Source: Plenodomus lindquistii
Taxonomy: Eukaryota > Ascomycota > Dothideomycetes > Pleosporales > Leptosphaeriaceae
DNA: 64,000 nt
Direction: 5' to 3'
Assembly: GCA_025504975.1 (NCBI GenBank)
Contig: JANUWI010000004.1
Coordinates: forward strand, 1,178,001-1,242,000
Of this stretch, positions 1 to 10,795 are shown piece by piece. Numbering within the stretch: position 1 is the first letter of the stretch; each line of letters opens with the position of its first letter. The notes beneath the pieces are model-generated. The model saw nothing but the letters and a program-made list of their open reading frames with translations. It was not told the origin of the DNA and ran no database searches. The position numbers and the translations under genes were made by a program.

Positions 1-171
1 AGGTTCTTATCTCGCAGCGATCTCTAGGCTCCCATTAACATAAGTACTTTTCCTCTCGACCACCCTCTTTCCACCTTCAACACGCATCTGCAGTCCCACG
101 CAACAAGATCACAGCACCCCACACACTTACCGTCAAAGCCTCTCAACCCATATCAGCTCTCCACCTCCAAA

Positions 172-725
172 ATGTCACTCAACACCCCCACCAAAGCCGG
201 CTGGTCAGATCGCGAACTCGTGCGCGCCCTCCCCTCCACCACCACCACTACCCCTCACTAACCAGCCCATCCAGCTCGTCTACCTCTTCGGCCTCGTCGA
301 GTTCTCTCAAGCAAAACTAGACATCAAGGTACGCTCCGCACCCACGCCCTCTCTCATCCACCCCAACCACCCATCCCAACTACATACCATACTAATCACA
401 CCAGAACGCGCCCCGCCCCAACGGCCGCACAATCCGCGCCTGCGAGCAGAAAATCTCAGGTCTGAAGAGCCATCTCAAAGCCGATCTTGAGGCCCTGCGC
501 GCTGGAGCCCCGCTTACGGTGGGTGATGGCACGCCGGTTGCGAAAAAGGGACGGAAGCGCAAGGGTGCGAGTGAGGAGGCGGAGGAGACGCCTACGAAGA
601 GGGGGAGGGCGAAAAAGAGTGAGGTGCAGGCTCATGATGATGATGGTGATTGTGGTGATGCGAAGGAGGTGATTGATGTTAAGAGCGAGGTTAAGGGTGA
701 GGCGGGTGTTGATGAGGAGGTCTAG
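172..725 (+). CDS. Small lysine-rich helical protein, tandem paralog A
   Basis: I do not recognise a named family. Exons read as 172-219, 275-328 and 405-725, giving 140 aa. Intron 1 (55 nt) has a CTAAC branch site before its AG, and intron 2 is 76 nt. The N-terminal 60 residues are compact and probably helical (GWSDREL, then LVYLFGLVEFSQ, then LKSHLKADLEALR). The rest is a disordered tail with basic patches (KKGRKRK, KRGRAKK) that could be nuclear-localisation or DNA-contacting segments. It lies about 530 bp upstream of a paralog with the same three-exon plan, in which exon 2 is also exactly 18 codons. Nuclear location is inferred from the basic patches only. The gene model is fairly secure because both copies need the same splices. 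Confidence 0.72.
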
Positions 726-1259
726 AGGGGGTGTTTGGGGGGAGGGATGCGGGATTGATGGTTGGGGATGGGGTTCTATGGCGTGCGCATGATGGCGTAT
801 TGGTGATGCTGGGAAGGGGTCGGGGTTCGTGGTCTTTTGTGATCTGGTGCGTGGTGCGGTTCGGGTCTTTCACGTTGTTTTCCATCTCCTTCCATCAACG
901 GTGGAACATCATCCTTTTTCCAAGACAGTAAATGAAATCAGACCAATCCCCACCAAGTCGCACTCCATCTGCATCAGTGCCAGTTTATTCTCGTCTTACT
1001 AATCTTCACCATCAGTCCTATGTCATCTCCTCCCCGCTAAATCCAGATTCACTTCCGCCTTCACCCTCACTTCCCCACCGCACAATGACGCCCCCTCATA
1101 TGCGCTGGCACCCTCTACCCCGCACCATATAACCCTCGCCCTCACCCATTCAATCTACCTCCGACAACCTCCCGTCTCTCTCAACCCACACGTTCCACGT
1201 TCCACCTTGCACCATACCCACAACCCAAACACCAACCAACACCCCAACCCAAACCAAAC
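726..1259. other. Intergenic: paralog A 3' end and paralog B promoter
   Basis: I see no gene here. From about 930 to 1259 the + strand is strongly pyrimidine-rich (CT/CCC runs, few G), as is common just upstream of fungal start codons. A TATA-like ATATAA lies near 1126-1131. The short reading frames present have no recognisable content. Confidence 0.5.
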
Positions 1260-1986
1260 ATGTCCGACACCGAACCCGCCAAAGCAAAGAGCGGATGGAT
1301 AGACAGAGAACGCGTACGTCCCACCCACCATCCCGTCTTTTCCCTCGTCTAATCCATCGGTCTTGCTAACACTCACCGCGAACACAGCTAACATACCTCT
1401 TCGCTCTAATCGAGACTTCGGGCGTAAAGTTTGATCATGCTGTATGTTTTCACTTTTCCCTAATCCCACTCCTCCCCTCGTCCATCTTTTCCATCCTCAT
1501 CCCCACCAACTCAACCCAACACACAAACCGAACTAACACCAACAGAACACCCCCCGCCCCCCCACCCGCTCCCAAATCGCCCGCCAGCGCATGGTCGAAC
1601 GCCTAAAGTCTACGCTGAAAGATGAGCTTGAGGCGCTGAGAGATGAGCTTGAGGCACTGAGAGATGAGCTTGAGGCACTGAAAGATGAGCTCGAGGCGCT
1701 GAAAAATGGTGTTGCGTTGCCTCTTCCTTCCAACGCCAACTCCAACTCCAACGCTACCAACAACAACAATAATGACGGCGAAAAGGGTATTGGCAAGGGT
1801 GGGAACAAGGCACCAGTTACGCCTAGGAAGCGCAAGACTGTTGGCAAGACCGAAGGTGAGGCGGAGGGAGGTACGCCGGCGAAGAGGGGGAGGAAGAAGA
1901 AGAGTGCTGTTGATGTTGATGTTGATGGTGCTGGTGCAGGTGTGGGTGGTAGTGCAGAAGAAGGAGAAGGAGAAGGAGAAGGATGA
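1260..1986 (+). CDS. Small lysine-rich helical protein, tandem paralog B with expanded heptads
   Basis: This is a paralog of the gene at 172-725. Exons are 1260-1313, 1388-1441 and 1546-1986 (182 aa), with introns at the same positions and phases. The conserved pattern is GW-x-DRE, then an 18-codon exon (LTYLFALIETSG), then a helix. Where paralog A has a single LKADLEALR segment, this copy has DELEALR/K four times in a row, which would lengthen a coiled coil by three heptads. The tail carries Asn-rich, Lys/Arg-rich (KRGRKKK) and Glu-Gly-rich segments. The function is unknown; a nuclear or chromatin role is only suggested by the basic tail. The family resembles small Pezizomycotina proteins usually annotated as hypothetical. 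Confidence 0.7.
1621..1704 (+). repeat. 21-bp in-frame tandem repeat, 4 copies
   Basis: Four adjacent 21-bp units each encode DELEALR or DELEALK inside exon 3 of paralog B. The units differ from one another by only a few bases, so the expansion looks recent. Paralog A has one equivalent heptad. Confidence 0.9.
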
Positions 1987-2070
1987 GGTGAGATGAACAT
2001 GGGTGTCAATGTCAAGGGTGAACCTGCAGACGAGGAGGTTTGAAACGTCAAGGTTCAAGGTAGTATGGCA

Positions 2071-2102
2071 CTGGAACTGGAACTGGAACTGGAACTGGAA
2101 CT
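2071..2102. repeat. CTGGAA hexanucleotide microsatellite
   Basis: About five uninterrupted copies of the hexamer lie just downstream of paralog B and decay into imperfect copies to the right. Confidence 0.85.
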
Positions 2103-2596
2103 GGGACTGGCATTGGATTTAGAACCAGGATGGGACTCGCCAACACACCCCCACTCCCTCTGTCTCGTCTCCAACGACCTTGGGAGAAATGGGCGAGTTT
2201 GTTATTTAGCCTAGGGATCGAGGCGTATATGTGCAGGACGCGGATGCAGAGCGGCTTATGGATGCGGATACCATATGGACTGCATTACCAGCAGCGGCAG
2301 GGAGTGAATCAACCATTCCTTGCCTTGCCTTGCCCTTGCACATACATACATACATATATGAATGAGATGGTATTCACATTCACATTCACACTCTCCCTTC
2401 CCCTTCCTTCCTACCTCCCCCTTCCTTCCTTCCACTAACTTCGACTTCCACGCTGCAATGCTGGAACCACACCCACAGTCTCAACCACAGTCTCAAATCC
2501 ATTTCAATCACCAAACATCATCCCTTGCATCAGAACTTTGCAAAACTGACCAAAAAAAAAACTCAAATTCGTGGGGGGGTATCTAAACTGCTCTTT

Positions 2597-2644
2597 TCTC
2601 TCTCTCTCTCTCTCTCTCTCATGCATACATACATACATACATAT
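2597..2644. repeat. Compound (CT)n-(ATAC)n microsatellite
   Basis: A CT dinucleotide run of about 12 units is followed directly by an ATAC tetranucleotide run of about five units. Confidence 0.9.
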
Positions 2645-3028
2645 AACATAAAATCTCTCCATACCACAACATCATAATAAAAATTGCCAAAGGAAAAAGA
2701 AGTTGTGAGCGCGAGACCGACCGACCGTTTCCACATGTTATGTAAACTCTTAACGTCGTGAATGTTCTCCATGTCTTTTTTTTTCGTGGTCGTGGGGGTT
2801 CGACTTCGACTTGAGGACGTTGTCGACAGGCCGTAGGCTTGCCTCGAATGCTATAACGTCTCCAACGTCGGATAAGCATCTCCAGTCATCGCTCTCAACG
2901 TCGCCCACGTCAATGCGTGATTCCAACGCCATCTTCAGCGACGTAGCCTCTTCACACATTCTCTCACTCCTCTTTATCCTAGAAACTCTTCCTGGGGGCA
3001 ATTCCAACACACCCCTTCACACACACTC

Positions 3029-4988
3029 TCATCTCGAATACTCAGGCTTCGTAGCTTTATTCACCACCGGCGGCGGCCCATCATTATCCGGATACGGCAA
3101 CGGCGCACCAGGAGGCGGTCTCGCGAACCCCAAGCCCCCAACCCCAGAACCGGGCGACGTTCTCAGCGCCGCGGGTCGAAGATCACCCTCCATGGGCGTC
3201 TTCGGCGGCCGTGGTGGCGCATGCTGTAATCGGTCTTCAAAACTCGGGGTAAAACTGTGCATGGAGATTGGGCGGCCGGGCGCAGAGAATTGCTCGTCGG
3301 AGCGGCGGCCCATGGAGGAGAAGTCGCCCGAGTGGCGGGGCGGGAGGTCGTTGGGACTGACGACTTGGGGGTATTCGTCTGAGGAGACGGCGAGGTATTT
3401 GCCGTCTTCGGAGGGATGGCGGCGGTCTAGGGGGACGGGGCGGAAGGCGGGGTGCACACTGGCGTAGTATTCTGGGGTGAGCTCTTCGGCTGGGAGTTCA
3501 ATGGCCATGGGGTGTGGGTCTGGTACGGATGGGAGGGGCTTGTTGGGTGCTTCTGCGCCTACGCCTGCGCCTGCGTATGGTGACACGCCTTTTTGTGAGC
3601 GTTCCCAGCGGAGCTTTGCGAAATGTATCCGTGCGATTTTGGCGGCTGAGTCGAAGGTAATGGCCTGTACGTTCTTCTCGGCCAGGTACATGCGTGTGTT
3701 GGTGCTGATTTCTGCCAGTGCGTTCCATTCATTCATGCCAAACTCGCCGACGCCGACGTGGACATTGAGTCGATAGTAGTTTTCTGGATTGACTTGTCGC
3801 TTCGCAAGATGGTCTTTCATGGCCAAGTGTGTCTTTTCACAATCCTCAATCTTTTGTATCAGCCTCCGTCTTGCCTCTGCAAAGTCTCCGATACCCCCCG
3901 ATACGAAGCCTTCCCACCAGAGATGTTGCTGATTGTTGGTGCCGTCTGGTCGCTTGCCCGTGCCAATACTGACAAAGACGCCAACTTCTCGTCCTGGCCA
4001 CTCATTGCAGACGGCCTCGTCGAGCACCATGGGCGCAGGGTTGTATTTGCCCGAGCCCTCGTCGAGAAAGACCGACTGGCCAATCTGTATGGGCTTAAAG
4101 GCCAATGCCGTGGCGCATGTGGCTCGGCCCGCCTGCCAGATGGTCGCATTCGGCTCGACGGGGGGTTCCTTGCGCGAATCGTAGGAGCGGAGGAGGATCT
4201 GGCCGGTGCCAGTCTTCTTGGTGCCTTTATAGACGGCTGTAACAGCCCTGTGTGGTCGTTAGTGCATGCATACGTACATGCGCACATGCGATGCTACTCA
4301 CGTCTTGGTGCGCTCTTCGCGGTTGTCGTAGAGCTGTGCATGCGGGTTGCCCCATTTCATGGCCGCCATGCGCATGCTCACTGGCGATGTCCCAATCTGG
4401 CTGTATCGGCTGGCGTTGCTAGCGCTTCGCTCCATGCGCCGGGGCATGGCGCTTCCCGGTGTCATTGGCGTGCGCACGTCTGCGGAAGATGCCAGTCCGC
4501 CGTGGTTGTCGTTGCCCTCGTCGTCGTAGATGGTGTGTTCGCGCACGCACTCCATAATGGCCTCCTCGAGCTTGGACGCCTTGAACAGCGTGGATCGGTA
4601 TGGGATTCCGGCAAACGTCTTGTCCGTCTCAAAGACGCGCCTCGTCATGCGCACGTAGACGTCCTTGCACGTCTCGACGTCCATTCTCAGCCGGCCCAGC
4701 ATAATGGCAATCAGGCCGCCCGTGCCCGTGCCCGCAATCAGGTCAAAGTGCTCGCATGGCTTGGGCACTTCGTGTCGCTTGGGCGCTCTGCCCTCGGTCT
4801 CGACAAAGGTGCGGTGCATCAGCTCCTGCAGGATGATGAGCATCGAGTACCCCCGCACGCCTCCTCCATCTGGCCCCCACGTTAGCGTTCGCCGCATGAA
4901 TACGCTGCTGCGAAGACGTACCTAGTGACAGAACACGCAGCGGCGGCCCCTTGGTCGTGTCCTTCCGTCGAATCCCGTTGCTTGCCAT
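3029..4988 (-). CDS. Patatin-like phospholipase-fold protein, catalytic Ser position is Gly
   Basis: Exons are 4988-4922, 4869-4302 and 4247-3029 (617 aa), with introns of 52 and 54 nt. The first intron splits the Asp codon of the oxyanion motif, restoring LSLDGGGVRG (residues ~20-29), which fixes both the start and the splice. The patatin core follows. The nucleophile elbow, normally GxSxG, reads GTGTGG (69-74), with Gly at 71. The Asp motif, normally DGG/DGA, reads DEG (~273-275). Downstream is VSIGTGKRP, a helical stretch, then a long Pro/Ser-rich tail. Active patatins hydrolyse acyl esters of phospholipids with a Ser-Asp dyad, so this copy may be inactive or use another residue. From memory, related fungal proteins share the GTGTGG form, which would make it a conserved pseudoenzyme family rather than a mutation. 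Confidence 0.88.
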
Positions 4989-6237
4989 GGTGTATTGTGC
5001 GGCGATGTCTGGCGTTCTGCGCGCTGGTCGCAACTTTGCAAGCCGCAGAGGTCCAGGTTGGCCGTGTGAGACCAGATCAGGTGTCGTGTCTCGCAATATG
5101 CCCGCGTGTACAGAGAGCTCAGGCCGGCAATGTCCGCTGATGCCTGAGGTTTGCAGATTCCGCGTCGGCGTTTGCCAGGCTTGCGCAGCTGCGTAACCCT
5201 TGCAAGATTGTCGTCGTGCTAAGCAAGTGAAGAGTGAGTGGCTATGTAAACCAAGCCTGGGCGCGCGCGCTTGAAAGCGCTCCACAATGCTTCTGGCGAA
5301 AGGACCCGTGGTGTCGTGTGAGTGGAAAAGAGGAGTCACTCAAGCCAGAAGGCGCCGACAAGTGTCTGCGCACGTGAAGCCGCCAGACTCTTCTTGACTG
5401 CGGTCAGGCTCTTGGGTATTCCCCAAACGACAACGACCTTGCTGCGTCACCGCCAAGCTAAGCTCCACCACACTGCACTGCCACAGCGCTTGCCGTCTTC
5501 CAACCAACCACCGCCCACCTGGCATCGCCGTCCGCGCTTCATCCCAGCAAACTTCAGCTTGCCCGACTCCATCGTAACCCGTTATTACCGGTTTTCCCAC
5601 CGCGAGATCTTCACGCCTGCAGCGGGAACTTGCTGGCCCGCTTTTTTAGCAATCAGGAACATGCTTTCTGCTGTCGTCTAGCGGCGAGCTTCGCTTTGGC
5701 CAATAGACATTTACTTGCGAGTGTTGCGGATCGGTGTGCGCAGACATGATCTCGCCTTCTCCGATTGAATCGTGACTTCGATCGCTTACTGTCTGCTTGA
5801 AGTGGCATGACCCCACCAAGTTGGAGTGCCACTGAGGACCGAAGGCGGTAGATAATAATAGAATGCGCTTGAGATACAAAGTCGTTGTACCTACATTCGC
5901 CACAGATTCTCGAGTATCTGTATGTGGCAGATATCTAACCCCCGCAAATCTTACGCTATACCTATAGTACAGCACACCTCAAACGAGCACAAAGCTTTAA
6001 TCACACATTACTGAGGACCATGCAAGCATTGCCGAATTTACTATCATTAAACGTGAAAAGATGCGATCGTGATTCGTCAATCGATCTAGGGGGAATCAAA
6101 GGGGGAAGGGGGGACAAAACTGCTGCCACTTCTCAACACTTCGCGACACACGGCACGAAGCCTGCAAAAAGAAAACGCCAAAAGCATCAACATCCCACCC
6201 ACAACATACACCCATACTACCTAATCCTGACGCAACC
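4989..6237. other. Intergenic: patatin-like gene promoter and VID27 3' flank
   Basis: No gene is supported. The right side of the patatin-like gene's start contains a GC-rich alternating stretch near 5255-5282 and a CACGTG hexamer at 5371-5376. The reading frames at 5322-5681 (+) and 5646-5975 (-) have no recognisable protein features. Confidence 0.5.
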
Positions 6238-8790
6238 TTAGTATGGGCTGTTGACAATGTCATTCCGTCCCAGGTAACTTCCACGCACGCCACTCCGCCT
6301 ATTCGCACCGACTCGCGACGGCGTGGCAATACTCTCCCGCGTCGGCCGCTGCAGCGCCCTCTTCGCAACCATGTCCACCTCGTTGGGCAGAGCCACAATG
6401 AGATTCTTGTCTGAGCCAAACTTGAAGTTGTCGGCCTTGACCTCCTCGGCATAGCGCTTGATGTTGTACGGGTCCCTGCGATTAGCCAGGACCTTCTTCA
6501 TGCTCCATGTAATGATAAAAGGACCGGTGGCAGTGATGATCGTCGTCTCCTTGTCGTCCAGACCAGTGTTGAATCGTGCCGTCGTGAATGAGATTGGTGC
6601 CTTGGTCTCGTGCTGGAACTGTGCAACATGGGCTGGTGTAAGCGCAAGACGACGAGGCTGGGGCTTGTCATCCTTCGCAAACGACTTCTCGAAACCAAGC
6701 TTGCCATCATTCTTTCCGCCTTTCTGGAGAGCATCGATGAGTAAGAGGTAGGTCCGCGTTGTAGCGAGAACCCAGCGTCCATCTGCGGAAACATCCATGC
6801 CAATGATCGGATCACCAAGAGCAGGGATGAGGGTCTTCGCGTTAATACCAAGTCGATCGAAGAGACGGATGTCACCCTTCTCGGAGGCAACAGCGATATG
6901 TCCCTTTTCTGTTGTCGCAGCGGCCGAGAACGCGTTCTTGGTTGCGTATTGCTTCAACTGATCATCGACCAGCTTGTTGCCGTTCAAGCGCGGGTCGACG
7001 CGGTAAAGAGCATTGCCTGACAGACCAAGGAAGGTCTGCTCGCCGCTCATTTGTGCGAATTTCTGCAAGGTGATTAGCAAATGTCAAGTTAACCAATGGA
7101 CACGAAGTCTACTTACGTTTTCGGGTGCGAACACCTTGACAGGAATGTCGTCATGGACCTTCCACTCATCTACAACAATGCCGGTCTCCAGATCCATACG
7201 GTAAAGCGCGTGGGGGTTGTCCAAATTCTGTAGAACCAAGTCGCGATCTTGCTGATGAAGCATGACCTTGTTAGGATTGAATGCCTTGCCTTTGGGAGTC
7301 TTGATGTTTGAGATGGTGGTCGAAAATTGCAGTTGGTTATCGTTGGTGTGCTTGAAGACACCAATCTTGTCCCCACGCACAACGAATGACCGATCATGCT
7401 TGTAGCCAACGGCAAGCTGCGAGTTCTCGGCGCCATCCTTGGGCTTGGTGTCGACATCATCTTCGGACTCATCTGAATCATAGTGTTCGCTTTGTTGGTC
7501 GTTGGCACTCTCATACTCTTCCTCTTCCTCTTCTTCCTCCTCTTCCCGCTCGTCCGGTGCATCCTCCATGGTCAGGTCTTGGAATGCCTCCAGGACGTAC
7601 TCGCGGTCTGTCTCCTTGGCCTTCCCCCACTTGACCTTATTGAGATGCTCCCAGAGGGCTTGCATCACACCCTGTTGTACAGTTTCTAGCTCTTCTTGGT
7701 CCTTGAATCGTAGAAGCCACGAGTAGGCTGACCCATCCTCCAAATAGTGGTTGAAGATGAAGGACTTATATTCATAGTTGAACACTGGATTGATATCCTC
7801 GACGACAGGTTGGCCAAGCCACTCACGCTCGTCGCCAACAATGTGTAGCCAGTAGTTCCAGTCCCCAATCTCAGTGACTGTGACGTGGACCTTAGGGTCC
7901 TGCTTCATGAATGTGCCAGTGGGAAAGTCGAAGAGATGGAGTTCTGCAGTGGTTTCAGCCAGCACCTCTACGGCATCTGGCTGAGATACGGATGGTGGTG
8001 CTGCTGTCGAGTCTTCTATCGCAAGTGGGGCACTGCCCTTGCCTGCCACCTTCTTTGCCATCTTTTCCTTGGTTGTATTTGGAAATAACTCTTCGGTAGT
8101 CGGCGGTGCGATGGATGCAGCGAGAGGCTTGCTAATCGGGCTAGATATAGGGCTTGCGTCGGGGATTGGCTCTTCGTAGTACGCGAGAGCTTCAAGATCG
8201 TCCTCGGTGGCGTGTTCGTGGCTGCGTCTGAACTTGCGCTCGTACTGGCACTGCAGGGCAATGCGCTCAAAGAGTGCTGCGGTCTCTGGCTTGACGGAGG
8301 CGTCACACACAAATTCCCAGAGGTCGTCTACGTCTCCGCTGAGATCGCGCCACGCAAAAATCTTCTCCCCAGTCGAGCGTACGTCGTCGCGTAGCTGGAG
8401 ATCCTCGTCAAGTAGAAATGTCTTCTCGTCCTTGTCGCCGACTAGCGCCTCTATGCCAGCGTCTTCGCCACCCTCCTCAGCAAGCAAGTCCTCCTCACCT
8501 TCTTCGTAGGCGCGCTGAACAACGAGCTGGTACTGGAAGTCTTGACCCGTGCGGCGAATAGTGGCTGCGGCGTCCTTGAAGATAAGCTCAGAGTAGCCCT
8601 TGACGGAACGCGGGCGGACAAGGTAAAGCTGGCCCTGGGGGATCTCGACGATGGTTTCCTTGGAGCTGTCACCAAAGACAAATTTGCTTACTGCACATAC
8701 GCGTCAGTGTTTGATGCGACCAGCCGCAATGGCGGGGGAGGGGCAGGCGCGCCCCTGCACGTTGGACTTACGGTTACGGAGCATAAACAT
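6238..8790 (-). CDS. VID27: VID27 family protein
   Basis: Exons are 8790-8772, 8690-7117 and 7062-6238 (805 aa); introns are 81 and 54 nt. The tiny first exon gives MFMLRN and joins to LSKFVFGDSS, the typical VID27 opening. An N-terminal PH-like region (FKDAAATIRRTGQDFQYQLVVQ) is followed by a central acidic Glu-rich spacer that includes a ten-Glu run. The C-terminal half matches the VID27 beta-propeller: KFAQMSGEQTFLGLSGN, RVDPRLNGNKLV, GDIRLFDRLGINAKT and DVSADGRWVLATTRTYLLLID. The yeast protein was named in a screen for vacuole import and degradation of fructose-1,6-bisphosphatase; its molecular activity is unclear. The protein appears complete, with nothing broken. Confidence 0.95.
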
Positions 8791-10795
8791 GACGAGAGAA
8801 TAGCGGAGAGGTGGTCAGGTCTGGGAGCCAAGCCTGTTATTTAAGCTCAGGATCCCTCGCACACGATCCCATCAAGTTGGATGGCTGTAGGCTGCAAGAT
8901 GTGTTGCTACCTTGGTCAGGGTCCGCCGATCAAGTCCTCGCTAAGCTCACGTGATGAGCGTCATCGCTGCTGCAATCCGCTGGTACCTGCATCCTCCTTG
9001 CATCACCATCCTTACAAGGTAACACCATAACACTGTTGTAAAGCTGCCACTTCGAGTGTGGTCTATATGGATGAGATTGTCAGCACAGCTATTATATCAG
9101 GGCTGAGCTAAAGCGAACTTACCCACCAATTTATGTGCCAGATTGTTACATTATGTGTCCAGACTACAAAGTCCTCACATGACTTTTCACATCTTCTAGA
9201 CCTGTCTGCTCACTCCTTTCATTCAAATCACGGACTTCCAAGTGATCAAACTCTCGCCTGTGAAATCTCGAAATTGTTAGGTGCTTTGTAACACACAGCT
9301 TCACTACACTGAGGGTTGTCAACACCCAAGACTCTTAGTCCATATTCCAGCTGAGCTAGCATACCCTCTTCACGACATCTTCCAGCTCACTACCACACCA
9401 TCAAAGCCCTTTACAAAACATCAAAGCGCGCCAAAACAGACTGCAAACAACAACCGTGAGATTCAAGGTTTCCTAAGAGTATCTTACTTACACCAGCTCT
9501 ACATATTTGATGAATGTCCCTCACTTCTATACATCTTCATCGTTCTTTTTCATCTTGAAAATCCATGCGTTAGAAACAACATCTACTTAATGATTCCCAG
9601 ATACCTACCATATGCAGAGTCTTATAACCCATGATACTATGAGAGACAACCATGTCCGCACCCCATCAAAACCTCCACCACACAACCCCATCAAGACCGC
9701 TCATATCCATACCCATCTCTAAACCCTAACCCACTAAACCAAATCCTCTCCTCACACCCCTGTATCCTCAACCTCCTGTACCCTCACATGCCCTCCCTCC
9801 CCATCCCCATCCCCATCACCCATCGCCCCCCCTTGCCCTTAACCTCGGCACAACCACCGCCACCACCCATCACCCCATCCACCACACTTCCCACACACCC
9901 GAATCCCCCCGTAATTCCCTCCCCATCCCACCTCGGACCTCCCATCCATCCACCCAGCCAACCCCCACCCCACAGCCAAGCCCCCCCGATCCGCCCCGCG
10001 AACTGACAGTGACCGAGCGTGCGGATCCGGGGTACAGTAGCGTAGCGTAGCGTACCGAGTAGAAGTAGTGTACAAGTAGTGAGTTTCATGTGATACCGGT
10101 AGCGCGCGGCGGGTATGATACCGTAGTGTACGCTATGACGTGGGACATGGGGTGCGTAACTCTTGCAAGCGAAGGTGCAGGTTGGTAAGCTGCATGTTTG
10201 GTGGCGGCGTGGAGGGTTAGCGGATGGGATGGGTTTAGTGGCATGGTGGGTTGGCCCGATGCGGATGCGAGGTTTGAGCGTGGATGTGAGTCAGACTGTG
10301 TAGATGGACGGGTTCGAGGGAGAAAGGGGATGCGGATCCGGGCGGATGGAAGGGGGGGATTGTGAGAGTGAGATGACGATGTAACGGGAGGTTTGGGGTT
10401 TGAGTTGGCTTGGGTCACTTTGTTCCGACCGGAGCTACAGGTTAGGCTTCTGTGCAGACATGAATACTAGTAGAGTAAGCTGGTCACATGAACTTGCAAT
10501 GATCAGTCAATAATGTGGTGATTAGAAATATGATATGTCTCATATTCACATCCTCCAGTCCAGCCTATCTACTCAGTGCGGTCCAATGCCGCACTACACA
10601 AACATTCACAGTCTCTCGAGGAGCTAAGGCGTGTAGTCGGGTATCGAGATCCATCCCCCCTTAATAAGAAGCAATTTTCCAAGAGTGCCAATGCCCAATT
10701 CTAAACATTTTTGGTGACCGTAAAGGAGAAGACCATTATTAGGAAATCGAGAAACTAGGAAGCGCTATGATGGTATATCAATGAAACAATGCTCT
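8791..10795. other. Intergenic with strand-asymmetry switch
   Basis: This 2-kb gap lies between VID27 (start at 8790) and malic enzyme (stop at 10796), both on the minus strand. No gene is supported. About 9640-10005 is almost free of G on the + strand (C/A/T-rich). About 10085-10430 is the reverse, G-rich and C-poor. Between them sits a short GTAGC pentamer repeat (about 10037-10053). The ORFs at 9784-10089 and 10086-10418 are by-products of this skew. Confidence 0.55.
8947..8954. promoter_or_regulatory. TCACGTGA palindrome upstream of VID27
   Basis: A perfect 8-bp palindrome centred on the CACGTG E-box lies about 157 bp upstream of the VID27 start codon. bHLH factors of the Cbf1/Pho4 class bind this core; use here is an inference from position only. 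Confidence 0.3.

Larger units (their letters stand above)
1987..3028. other. Intergenic with microsatellites
   Basis: No convincing gene is visible between paralog B (+) and the patatin-like gene (-, 3' end at 3029). It holds a CTGGAA hexamer repeat (about 2071-2102), a CATA tetramer run near 2339-2360, a CT dinucleotide run (2597-2620) and an ATAC tetramer run (2621-2644). The open frame at 2811-3467 (+) is mostly antisense to the patatin-like gene. Confidence 0.6.

Noticed and set aside
2811..3467. 218-codon + strand frame
   Set aside because: Mostly antisense to the Pro-rich tail of the patatin-like protein; no features of its own.
3758..4885. 375-codon + strand frame
   Set aside because: It is fully antisense to the patatin-like gene, whose motifs and splice sites are clear.
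9717..9735. Telomere-like CCCTAA sequence
   Set aside because: Only one to two degenerate units inside a C/A/T-rich tract; not a telomere or convincing interstitial array.
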